A stretch of DNA of 64,000 bases from Apostichopus japonicus. Its lineage: Eukaryota > Echinodermata > Holothuroidea > Aspidochirotida > Stichopodidae. A program made the translations under genes and the position numbers. Positions 12,101-27,100 of the stretch are shown in pieces; within the stretch, counting starts at the first letter, position 1; every line of letters begins with the position of its first letter. The stretch is from the NCBI RefSeq assembly GCF_037975245.1, contig NC_092573.1, positions 14,468,001 through 14,532,000 on the forward strand. Reading direction: 5' to 3'. The notes below the pieces were generated by a model that saw only the letters and a program-made list of their open reading frames with translations, had not been told where the DNA came from and ran no database searches.

Positions 12101-15100
12101 TTCAAGCTTATATATTACAAAAATGCTATTTTTACGGTTAAAAGTTGTCTAAGACGCAAAAGTCACATGACGATAGACGTCGACTCGATTTGACTTACCT
12201 TTATGTTTTTGCGTTGGTCGTCGATAAGAAAATGCACTGTTCTATTGGTAAAATCTTCGTTTCTTTCCGGAAATGATCGTATTTGAGTCTCTAAAGTATC
12301 CTTTATCGAGCTACGATACTCGTAAACCCGAATGACATTGGGATGTTTGCGAATTTTACCGATTACATCCATACATGGAAGTAGCGAACCGAAGTCCGTA
12401 GAACCGGATTTGCGCGAAACAATTACTTCCGTGTCAAATAGCTGTGCTCGAAAATTTGCTAGTAACGGTCATATATTGAGGTCAGACTTCCAACTGTAGT
12501 ATGCAGTGAGTAAAACCAATAGCAACCATACAAAATTTGCATGTTTCCTGCTGGAGTAAGTGTGTGTTTTTGTCTGTCATCTTGTATTGCCATGGTTATA
12601 GGAAAGTTATGTATATATAGGCCATTGTTGATTGATCCTTTATGGAACTATTTCGGTATACTTGTCTCATATGATTGGCATTCCAACTACTTATTCACAG
12701 ATTGTAGGGATGTGCTTTGATCCACATAATAGGAAAGGTTCAGCTAAGGTCATCAGATCCAGACAGGGGCTTCTTTATTTACAATAATCCTTTCCTGTTT
12801 GGAGGTTTAAGGATTGTTTGCAAGAGTTTAGAGTGATTGGTTGTAACTGTGTCATAAGAGGAAGCTCCATTTCTATTCTCAATGGCCACTGCAGGTGAGA
12901 GCTACATGTCAGTACAGTACGCTTTGAATTAAAGATGGCGTTAAATAAATGTGTACAGCATAGAACACTTTGGTCGTGTAGTATTGAATAGTATTTAATA
13001 CTTGATTATTTTGTGTACAGCCCTTGTGCGTAGTAGACTTACACAGGATTATGAACTTAACCAGTTCATTTGAATGAAAATGAAACATTCAGTTCACTGA
13101 GGGAGCACACATTGTATTAGTTCTTTATAATACCTAGACAGTACACTCATGTCAATAGGCTCAATACACAACACATGAAACTGAAAGTAGACATGATGTT
13201 CCAGGCCAGGTTAGGGTCTAGTTAAAATAGGACTTACAATCAGAGAAAGTGCAAAGTTTCACACTGTAATACTGTATGTTAGCATAAAATCCTCCCCAAG
13301 GTCTATTTTGAGAGTATATTGATCGAAAACGAAAACTACTGGTCATTGGATTAGGACACTGTTGTCAGTGAGTGCATAATGTACAGTAATGAATGTAGTG
13401 GAATACTGTCCCTGTAGGTAGCTGCATAGTGGTTCTGAATTACATTCAATTTCAGATATATATTTAAGTCCATTACAGTCTGAATTGAATTTCCAGCAAG
13501 AACCTAAGTTTGTTTCCAAAGGGTACAGAATAAAAGAAATGAAGAAAATCCATTTTAATTTTAGAAATATTCTTGAGCTATGAACCTTTTTTTATCCAAG
13601 TCTTTGGAAAGTTTTGTGTTGGGAAGACTATCTGTTCAAAATACTAACAGCCCACTAACCCAGCCTTGACAATGGTAGAATTTTTGCTTTGTGTAAATAA
13701 CCAAACTGTAAAACAAATTCTGTTCAAAAGTACAGTCAGTAATATTTCCTTTGGAAGTAACTTCTTTAAATATATATGGCACATGTTTTTTTTTTTAGAG
13801 GAAGTCTCATTTAAGGAAAAACTGTCTAGTGACAAACATTTAAGTGTACATGATGCAGATCAGGAAGCTTGGGGATAGCCTGTTTGTGAAGGCAAGCAAC
13901 AGCGTAGTACAGCTACCGTACTTTACCATATACACAGTCACACTGTACTGTATATCCTGTAGGTTACAAAAATGGTCAAAACTTGTTAAAATTTAGGCTT
14001 ACATTCTGTGTTATAATGCCACATTGTGTGTTACATCCTACAGTGATCTCCATATTAAATTCCATACAATATTTGTATTAAGCCGCCAAGTAGTGGAAAA
14101 GTTGCCTGCCAGAAGGAGAATTGAAGGAGAAAGAGGCCATGTAAATTTGCTTCATTGCTTTTGTGCATACATTCTATACTATCTACTTTGCATGTGACAG
14201 AATCGATCGTCTTTGAGTCTAGACAGCCTCTTCATTACAAATTAATGTGCTCATTTATACAAAATTGATTTCTGCCATCTGATTGGTTCCTTAAAATCTG
14301 CCATTCTACTTGCTCTATTAGTTTCTTCAGCCCTGTTGTCGTGACAATGCTCAGCCAACCCGCTCTTGTCCGCATATAGTAATTAGGTACATGCACGATC
14401 TTTTGCAGCGTGTGTTATAAATTGTCAGAAGTTTCAAGGTATATATACATAGTGAATTTGAGGTAAAGGGTTATCAAGATTGACAGACAAGTTGTACAGC
14501 AGACATGCTACGTATGGTGTGACTAGTGTGCCATAAGTCCTGAAATCGACATATTTGGTGAATTAAATATACATGTGTATTACTCTCTCTTACTCTGATT
14601 GGACGACCATTGTCACATGTATGTTACTTTGTAGTGCTCTGATTGGAAGAAATTGACATATATGTGAATGACTTTGCAAGCCTATAGCTATGAGACTGTT
14701 GGCATCAATTGGCATTCAAAAAAGCAAAGCTGCCCGGATAGGCCATCCTAGGATTGCAAAAATAGTGATACTTACAAACCAAATTAAAAGCATATCGAAA
14801 TACTGCTGGTCTTTTTGCTGGTTCTTCCATGGTCATGGTTTAATATTTTGGCATTATGCCAAGCTTGATAGAAAAAGATCAAAAGGAACATAATGTTTAG
14901 CTATTCTATATTCAACTGTTTGGAGTTTGGGGCCCAATGAGTTTGCATATAATTTAATCATACACAAAAACTGTCATATGACAAATTAATTTGATATATG
15001 TCGATGTCTTTCATAGATGTTGATTTTTTCCAATCAGAGTACTATAAACTGACATGTAATAAGAAACTTATTTATATCAATTTAAATTGACCTGTTTCAA

Positions 15101-18100
15101 TTTCTTCCAATCAGAGTGCTAGAAAACAACTAGTGACACTGGTCGTCCAATGAGAGCAAGAGAAACTGACACATGCCAATTTAATGTGACATATGTCGAT
15201 TTCAACAGTAGTTTACTGTTTGGCAAACTAGGCTTCGATTTGCTCCAATCAGAGCAAGAGACACTGACATACATTTACTTCGACATATGTCGATTTCATT
15301 TCATCCAATCAGCTGCATGAGAAACTAACACATGGTAATTGCAGTGATCCTAACAACCATGTCATATTAACAATGTCATATTAAGGACAATGGAGATATA
15401 GAAAGCTACTTCTCTGTCATGTTCAGTATACTGCTTGTGATTCCGAAAGCAATGTTCAGGATTCCTTGATAATGTTGAGATCCTGATGCAGTGTCTCTGT
15501 GTGTGAGCTGTATCTGGTGAACTCCTTGGCATATTAACAATATTTAGTACTGTAAACTGCATTCATGGATTAATTTTGTGTATGTGGTTGTGTATCCATG
15601 GAAGTTTAGTAAGCACAGGAATCCAGGTAGTGTTTTGCATAAAGGTTAAAGGTCATCTAAGCTCCGCAGTGCTCAAAAGTCTGAAAATCTTAGTAAAACA
15701 CAGCTATTCCCTAAATTAAAATAAAGTTTGGATGTACTGTACTGTACTTCATACTGTAGGTATGCCACCTTGGTGAACACAAGTATGGTTCTCATGAAGG
15801 TCACAGATCAGTTGAGGTTACCAGAGGTCAAATGTCTTAAAAACCATATAAACACAGTAACTCCAAAAACTGAAGATTTTTATTGTGGTCGGTCTATCCA
15901 CTTTACTTACGAACAAGAGTCAAAAACATTTTGTTAGAAGTTGAAAGGTCATTTGAGGTCATCAGTGGTCAAAATCTAAAACTGGGATGACCTTTATACT
16001 GAATGTATTTGGGTCCACTTCATTTAAGAACAAGAATCCTATTGAGTTTGGAACAGAAGGTTGAAGGTCATTCAAGGTAAACATATGAAAGTTCAAACAG
16101 TTTGTTTTTTAACATGATAACTTCAAAATGAAGTATTAATCAATGAAAGTGATATGCAGGTGCTCATGAGTACACACAACAACCTTGCTTATCGCTTGAA
16201 GTCAGCAACATTTGGTTTAACACTTTGAAAATCTCATCTGCAGTATTTCTTTAAACTACTTTTATCTATCAATTTTTTAATATGAAATGAGGCAATAAAT
16301 TAATTAAGCCAATTTGGCTTTCTGCTTATTCCCAAATCTAACATAATGCAATTTACACTGTGAGGCATAACAACCAACTTCACATGAGATCAAGATTTGT
16401 AGTATTATGTGTTGAAGATTTCCCAAGAGGAATACTGCTGGATATATCTCTAATGGAATACCTGTCCTCTGTGAGTGGTAAACTTTCATGGTTGCTGATA
16501 TAGACTAGCATCCCGTACATTTGACTAGATTGCTCGTCCTCCGATCCATTTTGATGTAATTCAAACTCGAAGCTGTAATGATCTTTTTCGGGCTTTCTTG
16601 CTCAGCATTGTCTCCACAAATTGCACGCTGTGTTTTGAGAGATGAGAAGAAAAAGGATACAGTACTGTTATGTGTACAGTATATATAATGGAAAATTATG
16701 GCAATATAATTTCAAAGATCTTACGTAGAAAAAATCATCAAGTGATTGTACTTAAAAAGAGAGACTATTTTGTTTAACTTTGGAGAAGTTATAGAAAATT
16801 TCACAATCAACCAGTCTATTATCCACACCAATTCTCTGTGGAACATAGAAAAAGAAAAAAGTAGAAATATTAAATGAGGTAAGTTTACCAGTGGGGAGAC
16901 TTCGTATGTACCTGATGACGTGGAACCTTGATTATGCAATAGTCATGGAAAATTCTGTGACTCATGTGACATGAAATAGTTAAGTACTGTATACTATATC
17001 CTGTAACAACATTCATTTTAAAATCATTGACAGTTGTGTGATTCATGCTATCCTGGAATTAACAGCATGGAATGTTTAGTTCAAACTATAGAGCTCTATG
17101 GCCTTTCATGAATGATTTTGACAAGGAGACAGCCATTGAACTCTTGAACTGTAAAATTGTATAAAATTCATGTCTAGATTTTATACAAGGTCAAGGTGGT
17201 GGATTATTCTGTTTAGCAGGCTTTCATCAAGAACAAACATTTGAACAGCAAAACATTTATGAATTTAGACACTCAGTAGGATGAATTTTGATTTGTCCAT
17301 TTCCATCACATACTGTATCGTGGTAAAACTGAAGCAAATGAAGCCTTGTAGTCTGTACTGTAGTACAATTTCAAGTTCTAAATTACGTTAACTACAAAAT
17401 GTGAACTAAAGTAACAATAAAGGAGGGTTATAGTCAAGATTTGACTGGAAACATGTCTGGACACACTTCTAGGCACCAAATATAGGGTAAGATTGGAACA
17501 CACTAACAATTAATGATTAAGGCCCAGTGCAATGGTTGTGAGGAGACAGGTAAGTTTGTTGCGCTAAGATCCAAATCATATCAGTGTGTGTGTATACGTA
17601 CATGTGACACCTGCTTCTAAAACAGTACTCAAAAAAATGTTGTGACATGGATTGTAAACTTCATACTTGGTATGTAGATCTGTCTTATTGAGTATTTCGA
17701 ACCCAAAACATTTGTTATTTCCTGATTCCTGTCCATGCTTCATGTAAACGGAGCCTACAATGTAATACTAATTACCGCATGAATAGTGTGCATCTGACTG
17801 CACTTACCAATCACTCATAGTCACATGTATATCAGCAGTGAGATCATGTTTTTACCCACAGCTCTCTATTTATAACTAGAACTTTGAAATGTTGTTCACT
17901 CCCATGCATGCACATATCTCGTTTGCCACATTTGCTTTCAAGACATGAGGTAAGAACTAATTAAGGCTGACGGATACTGGGTACTGACTCGGACTGTGAT
18001 CACCGTTATTGCTCTACTGTCTATAGCTATGGAGGAGAGGCATGTACATCAGTGCTGCTTGCTCCTTATATACACCACATTCTATGATATCATCACTGCT

Positions 18101-21100
18101 ACAGACTCCCTTACTATACATCAACAGAGCGGATTACATCCGATTGAATGATATGATCCAATGAAGGTATTTTATGGTCTGATTGAGTCATCAACTTATT
18201 TCTTCCAAGTTATTGCACAATAACATACCATTGATTCCAGACACTGGTTGGAAGAGCTGTAGGGAACGGTTTAAACCTTACAGAAGAACATTTTGTTTGT
18301 GCTCAAATTTGGTCACCTTTGCATATATATAGGTATTTAGGAATTTAACAGAAAAACTGTTAAACCTATAGTATACAATATATGTATACAATGTGTTGAT
18401 ACATACAGTATTGTGTTGTTTTTAAGTCACTGGGAAATTGTTACCGCCGTCCGAAAGCAAACATTGCATTTACTTTTACTTTTACTTTAAGTTGGGTACC
18501 TGTATTGAAAATTTGAAATCTCCATTTCAGATGCAAATTGTGTACGGGCAATATATGCGGTACTTACACCTTAGAAAATGATTGTTTGGGAGCTTGTTAT
18601 TTCCGTTCATATTTATTGCTTGGAGTAAACAGTGCATGATCTATGACCACAGTATCTCTAAGCAAATTTACTCCTCCTTTCATATTTACTGTATATTGTT
18701 TTAACTGATGGTAATGGTGATTGATAAGGCGCTATCAGATACCATGAATTAAACATTGGTGGAATCAAATATTGATAAAGTTTTCTATTTCACCCAGGCC
18801 ACAGGCACCCTAGTAAACTCATTTACCTACAGTAGGTGTACAATGTCTGAATGATGCCAGCCAGTCCATTAATACAGCACAATACAGTGTTGTTCCAGAC
18901 ACATTTACACACTGTATGCTGTATAGTATAACAAGCAATGTCAGAAACTAGGAAGTTTCAAGCGCTGTAGTCTGTTTTGAATTCTTTGTGGTTTAACGGC
19001 TTAGATCGTTGTTTGTTTTTATAGATGTGATTAATGTGCACATAGTTCCGTCTGTAAAACTCATTAAGTGGCTCAAATGAGACGCTTAGAAAGATGGTTG
19101 TCTTTATAAAGGAACATGTCTCATATTCTGGCCAATGTGCAGTAATGTGTGAACATAGTTGAGTACTTTGGATAAATCCATCAATGTAACCATACTGTAA
19201 CATATCTATAGCCGTTGCTCACACTGTTGTGAAGGAGAGCAGTGTTGAAGCCCACACTCAAGGTCGGATTTGTTGCAGTGTACAGTAAATAATACAGGTC
19301 AGACCCTGAGATTTGATGCCTACGATACGTAGACGAGGAGGATCGGACCCGTACTCTGGTTAAATTTATTAATTAGGCTTGGAGTAAACCCAGGTTCAGT
19401 GTCCACCTTTAAGTTTCTAATGTCGTTTGAGTAGCGTGTTATTATACTCTACAGGTACTTAGACATTTCTGAATTAGCAAGTTAACAACTTGATCTTATT
19501 CAGGTTTTTACCGCTTAGCCAATGAAGATTCACAATAGGGTCTCTACAGTCTCTCTTTTTGTTTAACTATGTTGATTTGGGCATTGTGCCAAAACAAAGA
19601 GATCAGAGTGAGATTGTAACCATGGCAACAAATGAGATGAACTGATTTCAAAGACCGTCAGACAATGATGCATTAAAAAGTTCTTGTTAATGAAAGTTGG
19701 AGATGAAAAACGCAGACTGTCTGGTACGTGTATTTATGGATGTCTATGCACGGGACCTACTGTACAGTACAGTACGTATGGCTAAGCATCGCTTCAAATA
19801 CAGAAAAACAAAATGTACAGTTTGGGTCAGGAAAAGAAATAATCATGCAGTTATGAATGTGAAGTTCAGGGCTGGTAGGAGGGGTCGCATCTTCAAATTG
19901 AAAATATTGGCCAATGTGAAAAATAATGCATCCACCAAAATCGAGATGTTTTACCAAGGCACGAACTACAGTCAAATACAGTAGTTGGTGCTCAAGTTCC
20001 ATCCAATAACCTCCAAAGTGGTACTAAATGCCCTCCCCCCCTCCCTCCATTCCACTTTTTCTTCTTAGTAGAAACAATATCATAACATGATAACTCCTAC
20101 AATACCACAAAATTGTATCCAGCTACTGTACCCTTGTGTTTTTGTTAATAACAATGTAATTAAAATTCAGGCAAAACCAGTAGAGATTGATACATGTTTA
20201 AGTACTACTAACAGGAAGTCATGCATTGGTAGTTAACCATGTACATGTGTGATCACATATGCCACGAAGTCACAAAGTATCATCATCATCTATGACAAAC
20301 AATTCATGGTTCTTCAATCAAGCTAGTAATTATATCTCTAATTTGAGAAGCGAGTTGTACAAATCTTTGACAGTGTGCAAATTCTCTGTTCTCCGGCCGT
20401 CTTTCTCTTCAACAGACGGCTTGCTTTCTTGCTGCAGCTGCGATATATAAATTTACTTCTTATACATTCAAGATTTGATTGATAGGCTCCTGAATGATGA
20501 TTTGCCGACACAGTGGTATCACCTCAGCAAATGGGCAGGGTACAAAAGCTGCGAAACGTAGTGGTTATCTTTTAACTAGGTATGCCATTTATTATTCATG
20601 AATATATCACAGTATCAATTTCACAACGAGGTGAAGCATAAACTTATATCCAAAGTGCAGCTCAGCTATTTGTGTTATATCTTGAAGCTATATTTTAGAC
20701 TGTGGTTGTAATGCTGCAGGTTCACTGGGCATATGGCACTCTGCTTAGGATAGCAATTAAGAGCTTTTGGATGTTAAAGCTGCATGTTCCACTCAAACAA
20801 TCATTGATTGCCAGGCCTACTGCATGTTTCAAACCCTCTATTATATATTAATTTCATTATTCAGAAACTATTTTTACAACATTTAGGAAGAGTTTACAAA
20901 TGGCCAACGAGATAGTGGGTGTTGACCCTGGTGGATAACATGTTCCCAAATCTATGGTATAAAGGGTTTCCCCGAAAGGTTATGAGGGCTGTATTGAAGA
21001 ACTTTAAGCGTGCATGGTGTGACCCGTTTAATTCACGCTGCCTTTGGCTTTGAGTACAACGTTTCTGTATGCTGCCATGTTGGACCAATCTAGCTGTAAT

Positions 21101-24100
21101 ATTAGTAATTACTGACTTTGCAAACCGCAATATAGTCATTGCCAACTTTGCAATCTGCGTTCCCCCTTACAATTTTGCAAGGTCGGTAAGAGTGTCTCCA
21201 TAGTTTTCCTTTTTCGGGAAACCAAAAAGTGGATGAAAAAGTGCAGTAGTAGAGATGAGACAGGTAAGTGCATGTCTTTATAAACTGACTTAACTATGGC
21301 TTTGAGTCAATGTCACTGGTGTATACTGTATATGCCAGACTTATTTGTAGTACAAGTACAACAGCATGAGTATGAGTAAAACTTGATCCCTTGGTATGAC
21401 CGTATGCATATATTGCTAGAGTACAAGCTTATTCATAATTTTGCAGTACTTAGTTTCTATCTTACTTTTCAAAATACCTGGAGTACCTCAGTTTTACTCC
21501 ATGCGAGGGAGTTATTTGTACATGTAACTACACGTAACATGTAACTACGGACTTGCTTCAAGTCTGCTACAGTACTTGAAAGTAAAACCTACATGGCTCA
21601 CTTAAAACTTTCATGTTGGCTGTAGGCTGAGAGTTTGAGAACTGGACTATAAGCCCAAAGTTATCATTTAATGCAAAAATTAATTGCTGGGTTTTCTTTA
21701 GTTGTGTGATTTCTCAAACTGTTCAAATTAAATCCAGATCCCTGGTTGTTATGACTAACGGAGATAATGACTTGATTGGCCTTCCTGTCTGTGATATGAT
21801 TTTGACACCATTAAAGGTCACTCTTGCCTTTTTATTGTTTTGGTATCAAACAATAGTTCCTGATTTTGTCTGCAGAGTGTTTTGACTGGCAAGATACAAT
21901 GCCAGCCATGTGGCTAATGTATGAACAAAATGGAAAATGAATTATGAAACCCATCTATAAATATGTGATAGAATGTACAGTAATACTACAGTGTACTGCA
22001 GGTTCACTTATATTGTACAGCACATAACAATATGAATGAGACTGAAAGAGAAGGTTGCTACTGTATACTCATTATCATTTGTTCTGTCTTTGTTATTTCT
22101 ATTGTAAGAATGTTCCCTAATTGCCATGACCTCTATTAGTATCTTCTCATGTTCTGGTTTGAGTTTGAACCTGAGTATTTATTTCTCTTTAAACTCACCT
22201 GTCTCCCCACAATAACTGCACTCTCATTGTGCATTGTCTAACATCGTCTGGTAAACACAGGACTCAACACTTTGCTCTTTCTCTAGTGTAAATGGGGGTA
22301 TATATATGATACCCGTAGGTCATTGGTATTACCCACTGAATATGCTAGAATGAGCCAAATAAAGTAATGGTCATTGGTGTTTCATGTTTTGATCTTTTAC
22401 TCCTTCCTCTTCGAGACATTCAGGAAGTTCAGACCCAGACAGGAAGATTGACACTGACTTTTCAAATTGCTAGTAGAATGTTATAGGACCAGCATCATGG
22501 TTTGACCTGTACCCTATACATCATAACTTAATCTAGCTAGTATTAGCTTTAAACTGCACAACATATTGGGGCATTCATTTTCATCCACAATCTTAACATT
22601 CTAGGAATAATACAGCAAGCAACCTAACCTAAAACTTCTTTGTCTGTGTGAATCCCAGGTGGTATCTCCATAGTGATTATATAGTCTCTTAGCAAGAGTA
22701 AACTTGTTTTGGAAACTGTACTGTAAACTTCACAACATCGGAACCAGTCTAAACACACCAAGGTCATATGACAAGGGTTGCATGGTGATGATATCAAAAC
22801 ACTATGTAACTGGCATTTGTTATTCTACTTCAATGGGTGAAAAACAATGGAGATAAATATGTGATGAAAATTTAATAGTTCATCAAGTCTGCCTTTCGAT
22901 ACTCCATGTACATGATAGTCTAACTTATACTGTAATTTGTCAAAACAAGAAAGTGTGCAAACACACACTTCTAATTTATTCAGGACTTCTAGGTCACTGC
23001 ACATGTTTACTTTATACTGTATTGCGAACTTCAAATGAGCAGTTTCTTAGAAGTATATTTTTAGGAATCGAAAAGGAAATTATTTAGATACAATCATACA
23101 AGAATACCTTTACCGAGGAAAATCGTGCTCGAATCATTGAAGAACCACAGTCTAAGCTGATTATGTACATAATACTATACACTGTAGTTAAGGTTGTACA
23201 GTAATCAATACCATTTAGTGGGATGGAGATACTCGGTCTGCCGAGTGGCGTGAGTCTTCCCATGCAGTCAGACATCTCATTAACGAGAGGAGGGAAATCC
23301 ATCTCCAATCGTTAGGTATTTCTCATCTCTACCGCATTGACTTCCTGCCATCTGTTACGGATCGTAGCACGTACGGCCATGCAGACAAGAAAAAAACAGT
23401 CAGAAGTTGGCGTTAATAAACTGTTTTGTTTGTTTTGTCTTTGTGCTTGAGAGGCACAGATCAATCGGTGTAGACTTTGTTATAACAATGTTTATTTCGC
23501 GAAGTTTTCATTCAGTTTGTCTGCTGCATACAGTATGTGGCCGCAGCACCATGCAGTAGTATATAAATAAGTACTATGTGGGTGTGTTTTTCTGTGAATT
23601 CAAGAATTTCCCATTTGAACAACGACAATACAGCCGATAGGTGAGATTAGTTCGAGGGCATCCAGACAAAGCCACGTTCAAGTTAAATTTTGCTGATTTT
23701 GAAAGAATGACGATATGGGAATTCATTATATTGAACAAAGACCCAAGGTTACAAATCGAGCAGTTCTGTATTACAACTGAACAAAACAATCATACCACAT
23801 TGGATCCTGTGAGACAAGATAATGTGTCATAGATGCATCGGTCGTGCTTGATTGTTTGTTGGATTTGAGTGACGTGTACTGTACAACGTACCAAGGAAGA
23901 TCACATGTAGTTTGAATATTTGTCTACTGTCAAGATGTAATTAAACCAATTAATCTGTTGTCCTTCTTTTGTTGGCTGCATGGTCTCACCAGATCTAATA
24001 CAGATCTAGGCCACAGTACGGTTTGCTTCCTCGCCCACCTGTCTCTACGTAACCATAGCACTCTGGCTGTACCGTGTACAGTATACAGAGTGATCTGGTT

Positions 24101-27100
24101 ATTTGTTAGCTTACACGGATTTACTTGTCTTCCTCACTAACCTGTCTCCGATTGACTTAAATCCATTTTCCCGTGTACCTTTTTAACAAAAGACCTGGTG
24201 ACATTTTAGTACCCCTCCCCCACGATGACCCACTTTAGGGTCCCTGCCACTATTTCCTTTCAAATCTACCATTCAGAATTAAAGTCAGCTATGATTTTCG
24301 TTGCTTCTATCATCTTACCTGTCTCTAACCTAGATTTTTGGACTTCTCCCGTCTAAACCTAAACTGCATGATATGTAGAATTTTTTATGCATTTTTTTAA
24401 AACAGTCGGAAAACATGAAACTTTTGCCTTGAAGAGGCTCACATTGTCAAATATACATTCATTCCTATATCAGATTGTTCCATAGTCTGTCGGATTGATT
24501 GAAAATGTTGTCAAAATGAATCTTGTTTTGTGAGTATATTGACTTGTAAGCTCACTTACTCTACCTCTGCACTTACCTGTCTCCTCCCAACTTTAGCACT
24601 GTTGCTCTAAGTTGTCTATAGAGTGATCAGTTACTCACCTTCTAAGGGCAATAATGTTTCTTCATCAGTGAACAAAATAAGTTAAGATACAGACTTTCCT
24701 GATGGGAATGAAACATTGAAACCGTATCAACTATAAGTTGTTCTATGTTCATTCCTGTTTCGGTTGTGTACTGTATGTCTCAGTGTTAAATTTGGACTAT
24801 AGAAAATTTACACACAAAGAATTATCCACCAGAGACACACTGCTCAATAAATGGCTTTTATACTAGTGGATTTCATCTTACAGTTTGAATTTACCGAATG
24901 AATGATCACAATTAGAGCCATTTCTTTTGATGTATTTCAAAGGAAGGAAAAAGTTAAGGTTACGATTTTAAGCCTAAGGATGTTTTCAGAGGAAACTGAT
25001 GATTTTCCGGACTGGTGATGGTCTGTTTCCCACATGATTGGTTGAGATATGTCGTGAGGCATTATCATTACCAGCTGAATTTGTAATAGTGGCAGCGAAA
25101 GTGATAGCTTGTTCCACATCTATGTAAAGTGATTTATTAGTGTTCACCCTTGGTCATCTTCAGTCTTGATGACTCTTGTCTGTCACAAGTATAGGATGTA
25201 ATTAACAAAGCTGACGAAAAAAAATGATATTTTCAGCTGAGAGTAATTTACAGCTTGACCTTGGATGACCTTTCAGCAAGTTGAATGGTTTACAGGACCA
25301 GCATATTAAACCAATTACTATATGCATGAAAGTCCCTATATAGTCAGATACTAGATAGATGACAAGCATATCGTAGGTGAACTTTTATCGATATGTTTAT
25401 TCTGCGACAACCAAAAACACAAGTTTTACATGTACAGTACCTGCAGTTACATCAGGTCATGTAAGTGTCTGTAGATCTATTTGCATTGCAAGGTATAGTA
25501 TTCTCATTTAATGTGATAATTTGTCTGGAATGCCAATTTATGACATATATGATGTCAGCTGCTTTCTTCAGCAGCTTGATACTGTAAAGAAGATGTTAAT
25601 GTTAATTACATTTCAAGCATAATTTGTAATAATTTACAATAAAACAAGGAATGGAAAATGAAAGAAAAAACAAAACCAACAGCTTTGTATGAAAAACACT
25701 CCTAGGTGAAATGCAATGTTATTGGTCATAAAAGGTTCAAGGCATTTTGAAGGCATTTTATATGCCAAACAGGATGGCTGTAGATTTTTCAGGTGTAAAT
25801 TTTATGAAAGACGCATATCAGCCAAAGCGTCCAGTCTTCTCAGGGCGTGTGTACAGTACATGACGGGTAAAACTCTGCACTCTGTGTTCAACACTAATAA
25901 AACACAATAAATTAGTTTTGAGCCTCCCCACATTGATATAATATGATACCATGCTCAGTATCAGATCCCATGCTCGGTATCAGATCCCATGCTCGGTATC
26001 AGATCCCATGCTGGTATCAAATCCCATGCTTGGTATCAGATCCCATGCTCGGTATCAGATCCCAGGCTCGGTATCAGATCCCATGCTCGGTATCAGATCC
26101 CATGCTCGGTATCAGATCCCATGCTCGGTATCAGATCCCATGCATTTGTGCAACAAACAAGAAGTTTAGATTTATTTGCTAGAAGAAATGTGGAAAGTCA
26201 TTAAAGCTGTATGATTTCTTTTTGCCTTCTGTACTACTATCGTGTGAATTAAATTATGCTCATAAACAGATAACAAAACGGATGTTTTAGTTCCCTTTTA
26301 TAAAAAATAATTAATCGATTAGCATATTTATAAAGGATATCAAACCGCTGCATGGTCTTGTGATTGCACCTGTAAAGGATTTTTCTCCAACAACCACAAC
26401 AATTTCTAGTTTGAAGGTACAGTCTTTATGTTATGCTCACCTCTACCCCTTAGCTATTGCCATGGTGATAATTATGGAATTAGCCATGGGCCTGTCATTT
26501 TGGACAGCTACTGACTACTGAGCTACCTACTGACACCATATCTTTCTTGACATGGCTGTCAGTTTTACGAGGACTTCGAAAAGAGGCCAGTTTCAGTCAC
26601 TGATTGACTCCAGGGGAAGTATTCCAAGTATGTTTGCATTTGGCAATAATATTTTGATCTATTTTGTCAGATACTATACAGGCTGCTCAAATTAAAACTC
26701 AACCCCTTCAGTGTCAGCTCACAAGTGTACACTAGCCATTGAACAAAAGCAGAGGGTTTGTAGAGTTTGCATGCCACAACTTTAGGACCATTGACTACAG
26801 TAGTACTTAGTAGAAGTACACTCGAAATGTATACCTTTGTAAACTTCATATACCTTTTAATTTTTGCACATAGCGGTGCGGTGTCAGACACAGGGATGGC
26901 AGGATGGACAAGAAATTACTACATGTTATAGTAATGTTTAATGGGTGTAGTCTGTGGTGTCCCATTAGTTGGCATCTTCAATATCACTCAACATTAATTA
27001 AGGAGGGTTGAGGGGGGGGGAGGTATGACCCTTGCGTTTATGGCAGTCAAAGATCGTTTGAGGCCACCATCAGAGATGAAAATTTGCAGTTACAAGCACA

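Noticed and set aside
19697-19984. 95-aa open frame, basic
   Set aside because: No family or splice context. An equally long frame lies on the opposite strand, as expected by chance.
23231-23250. Small hairpin ACTCGG-TCTG-CCGAGT
   Set aside because: A six-bp stem is expected by chance in a window of this size.
23641-23832. 63-aa open frame with ordinary-looking composition
   Set aside because: No good start context, no convincing splice sites on both sides and no recognised family, so not supportable as an exon.
25943-26204. Three overlapping 70-80 aa open frames
   Set aside because: By-products of the stop-free 19-bp minisatellite read in all three frames.
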